Assembly: GCF_019396325.1 (NCBI RefSeq)
Contig: NZ_JAHKRO010000075.1
Coordinates: 1 to 46,680 of the forward strand
Origin: Nonomuraea ceibae
GTDB lineage: Bacteria; Actinomycetota; Actinomycetes; Streptosporangiales; Streptosporangiaceae
Reading direction: 5' to 3'
DNA: 46,680 bases
The notes under the pieces were generated by a model. That model saw nothing but the letters and a program-made list of their open reading frames with translations. It was not told where the DNA came from and searched no databases. Shown one piece after another: positions 5,805-13,749 of the stretch (position 1 is its first letter; every line of letters begins with the position of its first letter). A program made the position numbers and the translations under genes.

Positions 5805-8513
5805 ATGGAGATTCCCTCGATCGACGACCGCCTGCACCTGGAGTGCGAGGTGCTCGTCGTCGGCGGCGGCACCGCGGGCACGATGGCCGCGATCACCGCG
5901 GCGGAGCGGGGCGCCCGCGTCCTGCTGCTGGAGAAGGCGCACGTCCGTCACAGCGGCGCGCTCGCCATGGGCATGGACGGGGTGAACAACGCCGTCATCC
6001 CCGGCAAGGCCACCCCCGAGGACTACGTAGCCGAGATCACCCGGGCCAACGACGGGATCGTCAACCAGCGGACGATCCACCAGACCGCCACCCGGGGCCA
6101 CGACATGGTCCGCCGCCTGGAGCGCTACGGCGTCAAGTTCGAGAAGGACGAGTACGGCGAGTACGCGGTGCGCCGCGTCCACCGCTCCGGCAGCTACGTG
6201 CTGCCCATGCCCGAGGGCAAGGACGTCAAGAAGGTCCTCTACCGGGTGCTGCGCCGCCGCGACATCCGCGAGAAGGTGCGCATCGAGAACCGGGTCATGC
6301 CCGTACGGGTGCTCACCTCCGGCGGCCGGGCCGTCGGCGTGGCCGGGTTCGACACCCGGTCCGGGCGGTTCGTCACGGTGAGCGCGGGCGCGGTCATCCT
6401 GGCGACCGGCGCCTGCGGCAGGCTCGGCCTGCCCGCCAGCGGCTACCTGTACGGCACGTACGAGAACCCCGCCAACGCCGGCGACGGCCACGCCATGGCC
6501 TACCACGCGGGGGCCGAGCTCAGCGGCATCGAGTGCTTCCAGATCAACCCGCTGATCAAGGACTACAACGGCCCGGCCTGCGCCTACGTGGCCAACCCGT
6601 TCGGCGGCTACCAGGTCAACAACCGGGGGGAGCGCTTCGTCGACTCCGACTACTGGTCGGGCCAGATGATGGCCGAGGTGGCCGCCGAGATCGCCTCCGC
6701 GCGGGGGCCGATCTACCTCAAGCTCACGCACCTGCCGGAGGAGTCCATCGGGGCGCTGGAGAACATCCTGCACACCACCGAACGGCCCACGCGCGGCACC
6801 TTCCACGCCGGGCGCGGCCACGACTACCGCACCCACGACGTGGAGATGCACATCTCGGAGATCGGCCTGTGCGGCGGCCACTCGGCCTCCGGGGTGTGGG
6901 TGGACGAGCACGGCGCGACGACCGTGCCCGGCCTGTACGCGGCCGGGGACCTGGCCTGCGTGCCGCACAACTACATGATCGGCGCGTTCGTCTTCGGCGA
7001 CCTGGCCGGCGCGCACGCCGCCGCCCGGGTCGCCGGGTCCGGCGGGTCGCCTGAAACGCTGCCCGCCGATCAGGTCGCCGCCGCCCACGAGCTGGTCTAC
7101 CGCCCGCTGCGCCACCCGGACGGGCCGCCGCAGCAGCAGGTCGAGTACAAGCTGCGCCGGTTCGTCAACGACTACGTGACGCCGCCCAAGACCGCCGCCA
7201 AGCTGGACCTCGCGCTGGAGTCGTTCGAGCGCATGCGCGAGGAGGTCGCCGCGATGGGCGCGCGCACCCCGCACGAGCTCATGCGCTGCGTGGAGGTCGA
7301 CTTCATCCGCGACTGCGCCGAGATGGCCGCCCGCGCCTCGCTGACCCGCACCGAGAGCCGCTGGGGCCTCTACCACGAGCGGGCCGACCTGCCCGCCCGC
7401 GACGACGCGACCTGGCTGTTCCACCTCAACCTGCGCAAGCGCGACGACGGCGCGATGGAGTTCGTCAAACGCCCGGTCGAGCCCTACCTGGTGCCCGTGC
7501 CCGAGTACGCGCCCGTGGCCGCCGAACCGGTCGTGCTCGGCGCGCACACCGCCACCCCCGTACGGCGCGCCGCCGCCGCGCCCACCGGCCGGGCCGCCGT
7601 CGGCCGCTCGCCGCGCATCCTGGAGCTGCACCGGCTGGCCGAGGAGCAGCCCACCGCCGACCGGCTCGGCCCGTACCTGTCGGACCCCGACCCCAAGGTC
7701 AGGCGGGCCGCCGTCGCCACGCTCACCGAGGTCGTCCCCGAGGGCACCGGCGCCGCGCTGGCCGCCGCGCTCGGCGACGCCCACGGCACCGTGCGGCGCG
7801 CCGCCGCCACCGCGCTCAAGGAGCTCGTCGAGGTGCTGCCCGCCACGCCCGAGCTGGGCGCCGCCCTGGCCGGGCAGCTCGGCGGGGCCGACGCGGTGGT
7901 GCGGGCGTGCGCGCTCGACGTGCTGCGGGCCCTGCGCCTGGCCGGGGCCGAGACCTTCGCCGCGGGGCTCGCCGACCCCGACCGCCGGGTGCGCGTCGAG
8001 GCGATCCGCGGGCTGGTCTCGCTCGACGAGGCCGACCGCGTCGCCGGGGCCGCCGCCGACCCGTCGCGCGAGGTGCGCGTGTGGGTGGCCAAGGGGCTGG
8101 GGCTCATCGGCCAGCCGTCCGCCGCGCTCGGGGCCCTCTCCGTGCTCGCCGCCGACGCCGACCCGCTCGTACGCGCCGCCGCGCTGGAGGCGTCGGGGGC
8201 GACCGGCGCCCCGCTCACCGCCGAGGCGGCGCGGGCGCTCCGCGACCCCGCCTGGGAGGTGCGGGCCGGCGCGGCCCGCTGCCTGGCCGCCGCCGAGGCG
8301 GAGACCGCCTGCGGGCCGCTCGCCGGGGCGCTGTCGGACGCCAACCTGGACGTTCGCAAGGCGGCCGTGCTCGCGCTGTCGCGCTGGGCGGGCAGGCCCG
8401 AGGTGGCCGAGGCGTTGCGCGCCGCCCTGTCCGACCCGGACGCCGACGTCCGCGCCCACGCCCGCGCGGCCCTGTCCGGCCTGGATGCCGACGCCCGCGC
8501 CGCTCTCCCCTGA
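5805..8513 (+). CDS. AprA/FrdA-like FAD flavoprotein fused to C-terminal HEAT repeats
   Basis: A 902-residue protein. Residues 1-420 form the FAD domain of the fumarate reductase/adenylylsulfate reductase superfamily: GGGTAGTMAA dinucleotide motif, 'LLLEKA' acidic end of beta-2, 'ILATGACGR', and the C-terminal FAD motif 'VPGLYAAGDLACVPHNYM'. Residues about 420-570 give the helical capping region seen in AprA and SdhA. Residues about 605-900 hold nine tandem HEAT units (for example 'DPDPKVRRAAVATL', 'DANLDVRKAAVLAL'), an addition not found in ordinary AprA. There is no signal peptide, so it is cytoplasmic. Operon partners are the ferredoxin (electron transfer) and a sulfonate-type importer. 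The likely role is redox processing of an imported sulfur compound. The exact reaction is unknown, and an APS reductase function is not established. Confidence 0.85.
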   Translation: MEIPSIDDRLHLECEVLVVGGGTAGTMAAITAAERGARVLLLEKAHVRHSGALAMGMDGVNNAVIPGKATPEDYVAEITRANDGIVNQRTIHQTATRGHDMVRRLERYGVKFEKDEYGEYAVRRVHRSGSYVLPMPEGKDVKKVLYRVLRRRDIREKVRIENRVMPVRVLTSGGRAVGVAGFDTRSGRFVTVSAGAVILATGACGRLGLPASGYLYGTYENPANAGDGHAMAYHAGAELSGIECFQINPLIKDYNGPACAYVANPFGGYQVNNRGERFVDSDYWSGQMMAEVAAEIASARGPIYLKLTHLPEESIGALENILHTTERPTRGTFHAGRGHDYRTHDVEMHISEIGLCGGHSASGVWVDEHGATTVPGLYAAGDLACVPHNYMIGAFVFGDLAGAHAAARVAGSGGSPETLPADQVAAAHELVYRPLRHPDGPPQQQVEYKLRRFVNDYVTPPKTAAKLDLALESFERMREEVAAMGARTPHELMRCVEVDFIRDCAEMAARASLTRTESRWGLYHERADLPARDDATWLFHLNLRKRDDGAMEFVKRPVEPYLVPVPEYAPVAAEPVVLGAHTATPVRRAAAAPTGRAAVGRSPRILELHRLAEEQPTADRLGPYLSDPDPKVRRAAVATLTEVVPEGTGAALAAALGDAHGTVRRAAATALKELVEVLPATPELGAALAGQLGGADAVVRACALDVLRALRLAGAETFAAGLADPDRRVRVEAIRGLVSLDEADRVAGAAADPSREVRVWVAKGLGLIGQPSAALGALSVLAADADPLVRAAALEASGATGAPLTAEAARALRDPAWEVRAGAARCLAAAEAETACGPLAGALSDANLDVRKAAVLALSRWAGRPEVAEALRAALSDPDADVRAHARAALSGLDADARAALP

Positions 8514-8677
8514 GCCGGCCCGTACGCCACCGACGACCACGAGCCCCAGGAGACCCCGGGGCCGGACAGGAAGCCCCGAGGGGTTGCGGAAGGGAACGAC
8601 TATGCGTGGAGCAGGGAACGTCCAAGGGAGGGTCAGGGTCCGTGAAGCGCAGTGCGTCGTCGCCTAGTGTCGCGCCC
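8514..8677 (+). other. Intergenic gap with weak hairpin and a leaderless-type promoter
   Basis: This gap between the flavoprotein and the propeller gene contains GCCCC (8543-8547) and GGGGC (8558-8562), a weak hairpin that might end the operon. TAGTGT at 8665-8670 lies seven bases before the next ATG and could be the -10 box of a leaderless transcript. I see no coding potential here. Confidence 0.4.
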
Positions 8678-9574
8678 ATGTCGATCGATGAGAACGCCTT
8701 CTTGCCCGACCCGGACCGCTCCGTGGTGGCGGTCGCGCCGCCGTCACCCGGTGAGGGGCACTGGGCGGGCGCGCCGAGCGCCGTCGCGGCGGACGGGCTG
8801 ATCTACCTCGCCTACCGGCTGCGCCGCCCGGTCGGGCAGGGGCGCGGGTACGCGGTGGTGGTCGCCCGTTCGGCGGACGGCGAGCGGTTCGAGACGCTGA
8901 CGACGGTCACGCGCGAGCAGATGGACGCCGAATCGCTGGAGCGGCCCGCGCTGGTGCGCCTGCCGGACGGGCGCTGGCGGCTCTACCTGAGCTGCGCCAC
9001 CGAGGGCACCAAGCACTGGCGGGTGGAGGTGCTGGAGGCCGCGGACCCGGCCGGGTTCGACCCGCGCTCGCGCGTCACCGTCCTGCCCGGCGACCCGAAG
9101 ACCGGGGTGAAGGACACGGTCGTCGTCCAGCGGGACGGCGTCTGGCACCTGTGGGCCTCCTGCCATCCGCTGGCCGATCCCGACGAGGCCGACCAGATGG
9201 TCACCGACTACGCCACCAGCGCCGACGGCCTGGAGTGGACGTGGCACGGCACGGCGCTCAGCGGCAGGCCGGGCCTGTGGGACGCGCGCGGGGTGCGGGT
9301 GAGCGCGGTGAGGTTCGCCGGAGACCGGGTGCTGGCCTTCTACGACGGCCGGGCGGACGCCGCGGAGAACTACGAGGAGCGCACCGGCGTCGCCGTCGGC
9401 GCGGGCCCGGCCGAGCTGACGCCGGTGGGCGGGGCGCCCGCGGCCGCCTCCCCGCACGGCGGAGGCGGCCTGCGCTACCTGGACATCGTCGACCTGCCCG
9501 GCGGCGGCGTACGGCTGTACTACGAGTTCACCCGCGCGGACGGCGCGCACGAGCTGCGCACCGAACTGCGCTGA
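8678..9574 (+). CDS. Five-bladed beta-propeller glycosidase-like protein (GH43/GH62-like)
   Basis: A 298-residue protein without a signal peptide. Repeating blade-like segments such as 'VVARSADGERFETL', 'RPALVRLPDGRWRLYLS', 'DYATSADGLEWTWHG' and 'VLAFYDGRADAAENYEERTG' are typical of the GH43/GH62/GH130 five-bladed propeller fold, which acts on arabinan, xylan or oligosaccharides. Acidic residues sit where the catalytic pair would be expected, but I cannot assign them securely. There is no ribosome site. A TAGTGT box seven bases upstream suggests a leaderless start at ATG 8678. The gene converges on the broken sulfotransferase with a 15-nt gap. Its relation to the sulfur operon is unclear, and it may be independent. 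Confidence 0.6.
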   Translation: MSIDENAFLPDPDRSVVAVAPPSPGEGHWAGAPSAVAADGLIYLAYRLRRPVGQGRGYAVVVARSADGERFETLTTVTREQMDAESLERPALVRLPDGRWRLYLSCATEGTKHWRVEVLEAADPAGFDPRSRVTVLPGDPKTGVKDTVVVQRDGVWHLWASCHPLADPDEADQMVTDYATSADGLEWTWHGTALSGRPGLWDARGVRVSAVRFAGDRVLAFYDGRADAAENYEERTGVAVGAGPAELTPVGGAPAAASPHGGGGLRYLDIVDLPGGGVRLYYEFTRADGAHELRTELR

Positions 9575-9589
9575 CCGGGCGGCGCGGCG

Positions 9590-10467
9590 TCAGCTCCGGC
9601 GGCCGTTGCGCGCCTGCCGCTGGCCGGGCGGCCGGACGCCGACGAGGCCGCCGGAGCGCGGCCGGTGCCGGAGCCAGTCGCCGTAGTCGTCGCCGGTGAG
9701 CTCCTGGAGCAGCCGGATGTCGTCGGCGAAGCAGGGGATGAGCCGCTGCCGCTGCTCCCACTCCAGCGGGCGGCGGGCCTGGCCGCGCCGCTGGAGCAGG
9801 CCCGGGGGTGGGCGGTCACGTTCTGCCGGGGCACCTCGGTGAGCAGGCCGGTGCGGACGCAGAGGAAGGCGCAGACCTGGTCCAGGGTGGTGGCGGGCCG
9901 GTCGACGACGTCGCGGTAGCGGAAGATCAGCACCTGCTCGCGGGGGAACAGGCTGAACAGGTGGGCGAGCTGCTCGCCGTAACGGCCCAGGCCGGTGTAG
10001 TGCCAGAAGTGCCCCCAGCCGTCGGCGATCCGCTTGGGCTCGGCCTCGCAGGCGCGCACCAGGTCGCCGATGGGCTCCAGCCCGGCCGACCACAGGTGTG
10101 TCCAGTTGGAGTGCGCCCGTTCGACCGGGTCCCGTAACGTCAGGATGATCTTGACCTCAGGGATCAGGGCGTGGATGCGCCGCTGGGCGGCCGTGTCGTA
10201 CAGGTAGAAGGGGGTGGACTCGCCGGTGAGCGCGCCCGGGGGAGCGTCGGTGAACAGCGCCTCGTAGTCCGTGCGGCGCCAGACGTGCTCACGGTAGGTG
10301 TCGGCGTCGCCCGGGCCGCCCGTGTGCGGGGGCGGGCCGTCGGTGAGGAAGAACTTCGGCTCCTTGACCCGGGACAGGAACAGGTCCGGGTGCCGCCGCA
10401 GCGCGGTGTGCAGGGCGGTGGTCCCCGCCTTGGGCACGCCGGCGATCAGGAAATCAGGCAGAGGCAC
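9590..10467 (-). pseudogene. PAPS-dependent sulfotransferase, frame-disrupted
   Basis: The first about 200 residues are a good sulfotransferase: 'LPDFLIAGVPKAGTTALH' with the 5'-phosphosulfate loop, and 'LRDPVERAHSNW' with the 3'-phosphate motif. After 'EVPRQNVTAHP' the frame runs into low-complexity sequence, while another frame takes over with 'PLEWEQRQRLIPCFADDIR' and 'LTGDDYGDWL', the normal C-terminal end. The switch is at a CCCCC run near 9808-9820, and roughly 30 residues usually found between the two parts appear to be missing. This points to a frame-shifting deletion rather than a single sequencing slip. GTG 10467 with AAGGGA upstream is the preferred start, and ATG 10512 is in frame. 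If expressed it would lack its C-terminal helices. Confidence 0.7.
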
Positions 10468-10504
10468 GATCTTTCCCTTCACGAAGGAATAGATGCCTGA
10501 TTTT

Positions 10505-10521
10505 CCTACCAATAGTGTGGG
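10505..10521 (-). promoter_or_regulatory. CCTA-N9-TGGG element upstream of sulfotransferase
   Basis: CCTA (10505-10508), nine bases, then TGGG (10518-10521): the same architecture as the two sulfur-operon elements with one arm mismatch. The flank TTTTCCTA matches TTTCCTA at the tauD site. On the gene strand it contains TATTGGTAGGAAAA, close to the tauD version, and the TAGGAA part may be the -10. Confidence 0.4.
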
Positions 10522-10570
10522 TTATTCAAGAGGGGCGGCCGTGCGTCCCGGCTGACGCCGAAAGTTCGGG

Positions 10571-10744
10571 TCAGCAGCAGCGGCTCTCCGGCGCCGCCTC
10601 GCGCAGGTCCGATCGCCGCCGCTCGTACTCGCGCCGCGACATCGGCGTCCCGCCGTGGGCCGCGTGCGCGTCCGCGTACCGCTCGTAGGCCGCCGTCCCC
10701 GTCAGCTCGCGCACGTACCAGCGCAGGAAGCGCAGCGCCTTCAC
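10571..10744 (-). CDS. ybdD: YbdD/YjiX-family small protein (CstA partner)
   Basis: A 57-residue basic protein beginning 'MKALRFLRWYVRELTG' and containing 'YERYADAHAAHGGTPMSRREYERRR', the recognisable YbdD/DUF466 pattern. It starts on a GTG that overlaps the cstA stop (GTGA), so translation is coupled. In enterobacteria this family is co-encoded with CstA/BtsT-type pyruvate or peptide transporters and is needed for their activity. The C-terminus ends in two cysteines. Confidence 0.88.
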   Translation of the reverse strand: MKALRFLRWYVRELTGTAAYERYADAHAAHGGTPMSRREYERRRSDLREAAPESRCC

Positions 10745-12843
10745 GACGACCGCGAGCCCGGGGTGGCGAACAGCCCCGACGGCGCGACGAGGGCCGACTC
10801 CACGTACGGGGCCTCCTTGAGCGGCAGCGGCTCGCGGGAGCGGAGCGCGCGCACGCACACCACGGCCGCGTCGGCGATGACGACCAGCACGAGCACGGCG
10901 AACAGCGCCGCCAGGACGCCGTCCACGGTGGAGTTGGTGACGACGGTCCGCATCTGGTCGAGGCTCCGCGCCGGGGCCAGCACCCGGCCCGCCGCCAGCG
11001 CCTCGGCGTACAGCTCGCGCTGCGCGAAGAAGCCGATCTTCGGGTCGGCGTCGAACACCTTCTGCCAGCTCGCGGTGAGCGTGACCGCGACGTCCCAGGC
11101 CAGCGGCAGGCCGGTCACCCACGCCCAGCGGAGCTTGCCCGACTTGATCAGCAGCGTCGTCGCCAGCGTCAGCGCCACCGCCGCCAGGAGCTGGTTGGCG
11201 ATGCCGAACAGCGGGAAGAGCTGGTTGATCCCGCCGAGCGGGTCGTTGACCCCCGCCCACAGGAAGTAGCCCCACGCCAGCACCACCACGGCGCTGGTCG
11301 CCCACAGGCCCGGCTTCCAGCTCACCCGCCCGATCGGCTTCCACACGTTGCCCAGCGTGTCCTGGAGCATGAACCGCCCGACCCTGGTCCCCGCGTCGAC
11401 CGTCGTGAGGATGAACAGCGCCTCGAACATGATCGCGAAGTGGTACCAGAACGCCTTGAACGCCGCGCCGCCGAACACCGCCGCCATGATCTCGGAGATG
11501 CCGACGGCCAGCGTGGGCGCCCCGCCGGTCCGCGCGATGATCGTGCTCTCCTCCACGGCCGCCGCCGCTGCCGTCAGGTCCTCGGGCGAGATCGTGAACC
11601 CGAGCCGCGCCACAGCCGCCGACGCGCTCTCGGCGGTGGACCCGAGCAGCCCCGCCGGGGCGTTCATCGCGTAGTAGAGTCCCGGCTCCAGCACGCTGGC
11701 CGCGATCAACGCCATGATCGCGACGAACGACTCGGTGAGCATCCCGCCGTAGCCGATCAGCCGGATCTGCGACTCCTTCTGGATCATCTTCGGCGTGGTG
11801 CCCGACGAGATGAGCGCGTGGAAGCCCGACAGCGCCCCGCAGGCGATCGTGATGAACACGAACGGGAACAGCGCCCCGGCGAACACCGGCCCGTCCCCGG
11901 TCAGCGCGAACTCGGTCACCGCCTCGTTGCGCAGCACCGGGGCCGCGACCACCACGCCCACCGCCAGCAGCCCGATCGTGCCGACCTTCATGAACGTCGA
12001 CAGGTAGTCGCGCGGCGCCAGCAGCATCCACACCGGCAGCACCGAGGCGAAGAACCCGTACACGACCAGGCAGACGACCAGCGTCTGCGGGCTGAGCGTG
12101 AACACCCCGGCCAGCGCGGAGTCCTGCACCCAGCTACCGCCCACGATGGCCAGCAGCAGCAGCGCCACCCCGATGACCGACGTCTCGACCACCCGGCCGG
12201 GCCGCAGGACCCGCAGGTAGAAGCCCATGAACAGGGCGATGGGGATGGTCATCGCGATGGAGAAGGCGCCCCACGGCGAGGCGGCCAGCGCGTTGACGAC
12301 GACCAGCGCCAGCACCGCCAGCAGGATGATCATGATGGCGAAGACCGCGACGAGCGCCGCCGCCCCGCCGATCGGCCCGATCTCCTCGCGCACCATCTGG
12401 CCCAGGCTCTTGCCGTCGCGCCGCAGCGAGAAGAACAGCACCACCATGTCCTGGACGGCCCCGGCCAGGATCACCCCCACGATGATCCAGATGGTGCCGG
12501 GCAGGTAGCCCATCTGCGCCGCCAGCACCGGCCCCACCAGCGGCCCCGCCCCGGCGATGGCCGCGAAGTGGTGGCCGAACAGCACCCGCCGGTCCGTCGG
12601 CTGGAAGTCCACGCCGTTGTCGAGCCGCTCCGCCGGCGTGGCCCTGCGGTCGTCGACGCCGAGCACCGTACGGGCGATGAACCGGGCGTAGAACCGGTAC
12701 GCGATCGCGTACGAGCCGAGCGCGGCGGCGACCATCCAGACCGCCGACACGCTCTCGCCCCGCGACAGCGCCAGGACGCCCCAGGCGACCGCTCCGGCGA
12801 TCGCGACCGCCGTCCAGACGACGATCGATCTGACCCTCGACAT
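10741..12843 (-). CDS. cstA: Carbon starvation protein CstA family transporter
   Basis: A 700-residue polytopic membrane protein with many hydrophobic segments. The CstA hallmark 'GHHFAAIAGAGPLVGP' followed by 'AAQMGYLPGTIWI' and 'GAVQDMVVLF' is clear, as is 'FHALISSGTTPKMI'. The family imports pyruvate or peptides when carbon is scarce. ATG 12843 with AAAGGA upstream is preferred over an in-frame extension to 12891 that adds a basic, unrelated tail. It forms a two-gene operon with ybdD. No kinase pair of the BtsSR type lies beside it, so its regulation here is not evident. Confidence 0.93.
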   Translation of the reverse strand: MSRVRSIVVWTAVAIAGAVAWGVLALSRGESVSAVWMVAAALGSYAIAYRFYARFIARTVLGVDDRRATPAERLDNGVDFQPTDRRVLFGHHFAAIAGAGPLVGPVLAAQMGYLPGTIWIIVGVILAGAVQDMVVLFFSLRRDGKSLGQMVREEIGPIGGAAALVAVFAIMIILLAVLALVVVNALAASPWGAFSIAMTIPIALFMGFYLRVLRPGRVVETSVIGVALLLLAIVGGSWVQDSALAGVFTLSPQTLVVCLVVYGFFASVLPVWMLLAPRDYLSTFMKVGTIGLLAVGVVVAAPVLRNEAVTEFALTGDGPVFAGALFPFVFITIACGALSGFHALISSGTTPKMIQKESQIRLIGYGGMLTESFVAIMALIAASVLEPGLYYAMNAPAGLLGSTAESASAAVARLGFTISPEDLTAAAAAVEESTIIARTGGAPTLAVGISEIMAAVFGGAAFKAFWYHFAIMFEALFILTTVDAGTRVGRFMLQDTLGNVWKPIGRVSWKPGLWATSAVVVLAWGYFLWAGVNDPLGGINQLFPLFGIANQLLAAVALTLATTLLIKSGKLRWAWVTGLPLAWDVAVTLTASWQKVFDADPKIGFFAQRELYAEALAAGRVLAPARSLDQMRTVVTNSTVDGVLAALFAVLVLVVIADAAVVCVRALRSREPLPLKEAPYVESALVAPSGLFATPGSRSS

Positions 12844-13008
12844 ACGTGATCCTTTCTGACTGCGGGCGGGGGAGCGGCGCTCCTGTCGCAACCTAGAGAC
12901 AACTGCGCAGCGTAGTCAGCCGATCACCGAATCCGGTCTTCACGCGTCGCGCTCACCCGGCCGTAAAGCGGTGGACAGTCCGGACGCCGCCGGGTCAGGG
13001 TGGGGAGC

Positions 13009-13749
13009 ATGCGACAGGAGGAGATCTGGGACGCCGAGACCGCGCGCCGCTACGACACGCCGGGCGCCGGCATGTTCGCGCCCGAGGTGCTCAAGCCCGC
13101 GGTCGACCGGCTCGCCGCGCTCGCGGGCGGCGGGCGGGCGCTGGAGTTCGCCATCGGCACCGGCCGGGTCGCGGTGCCGCTGGCCGAGCGGGGGGTGCCC
13201 GTCACCGGCATCGAGCTGTCCCAGCCGATGATCGACCAGTTGCGCACCAAGGCGGGCGAGGCGGCGATCCCGGTGGTCGCCGGCGACATGGCGAGCGCGG
13301 TCGCCCCGGGCGCGTACTCGCTCGTCTACCTCGTCTACAACACGATCGGCAACCTGCTCACCCAGGCCGAGCAGGTCGCCTGCTTCCGCAACGCGGCCCG
13401 GCACCTGTCGCCCGGCGGCCGGTTCGTGATCGAGCTCTGGGTGCCCGAGCTGCGCAGGCTCCCGCCGGGCCAGCAGGCGATGGTCTACCACAGCGAGCCC
13501 GGCTACATCGGGCTCGACACCTACGACGTGGTGCGGCAGCTCGTCGTGTCGCACCACTTCACGTTCGGCGACGGGCGGCAGGCGGAGCTGTTCCGCACCC
13601 CGCAGCGTTACGTGTGGCCGGCCGAGCTCGACCTGATGGCGCAGCTCGCCGGGTTCGAGCTGGAGTCGCGGCACGCCGACTGGAGCGGGGCGGAGTTCAC
13701 CGCCGACTCGCGCTCGCACGTGTCGGTCTACCGGCTCCCGCCCGCCTGA
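13009..13749 (+). CDS. Class I SAM-dependent methyltransferase
   Basis: A 246-residue Rossmann-fold methyltransferase. Motif I is 'ALEFAIGTGRVAVPLAERG' with the preceding 'GGGRALEF'. Motif II follows as 'VTGIELSQPMIDQL', with an acidic residue for the SAM ribose, and 'VVAGDMASAV' contacts the adenine. The substrate is not recognisable. ATG 13009 is preferred, and GTG 13000 is in frame. CAGGGT seven bases upstream may be the -10 of a leaderless mRNA. Its 3' end overlaps the convergent DppC-type permease gene by 22 bp, so the two transcripts are antisense at their tails. Confidence 0.85.
   Translation: MRQEEIWDAETARRYDTPGAGMFAPEVLKPAVDRLAALAGGGRALEFAIGTGRVAVPLAERGVPVTGIELSQPMIDQLRTKAGEAAIPVVAGDMASAVAPGAYSLVYLVYNTIGNLLTQAEQVACFRNAARHLSPGGRFVIELWVPELRRLPPGQQAMVYHSEPGYIGLDTYDVVRQLVVSHHFTFGDGRQAELFRTPQRYVWPAELDLMAQLAGFELESRHADWSGAEFTADSRSHVSVYRLPPA

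Noticed and set aside
5805..8513. Calling the flavoprotein a true adenylylsulfate reductase alpha subunit (aprA)
   Set aside because: Only the general FAD fold and the neighbouring ferredoxin support it. APS-binding residues could not be verified by eye and the HEAT extension is atypical, so no gene symbol is given.
4929..8540. A 1203-codon open frame on the minus strand opposite the flavoprotein and ATPase genes
   Set aside because: Its translation is low-complexity (Gly, Ala, Arg, His, Asp rich) with no family motif, while the plus strand carries complete motifs throughout. It is a GC-bias shadow.
10571..12031. Long minus-strand frame merging ybdD with sequence inside cstA
   Set aside because: Only the last 57 codons, from the GTG overlapping the cstA stop, match a known family. 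The rest is a shadow of cstA.
12895..12920. Imperfect palindrome upstream of cstA around GACAACTGCGCAGCGTAGTC
   Set aside because: Arms contain mismatches and the core TGCGCA is common in GC-rich DNA, so it is not distinguishable from chance.
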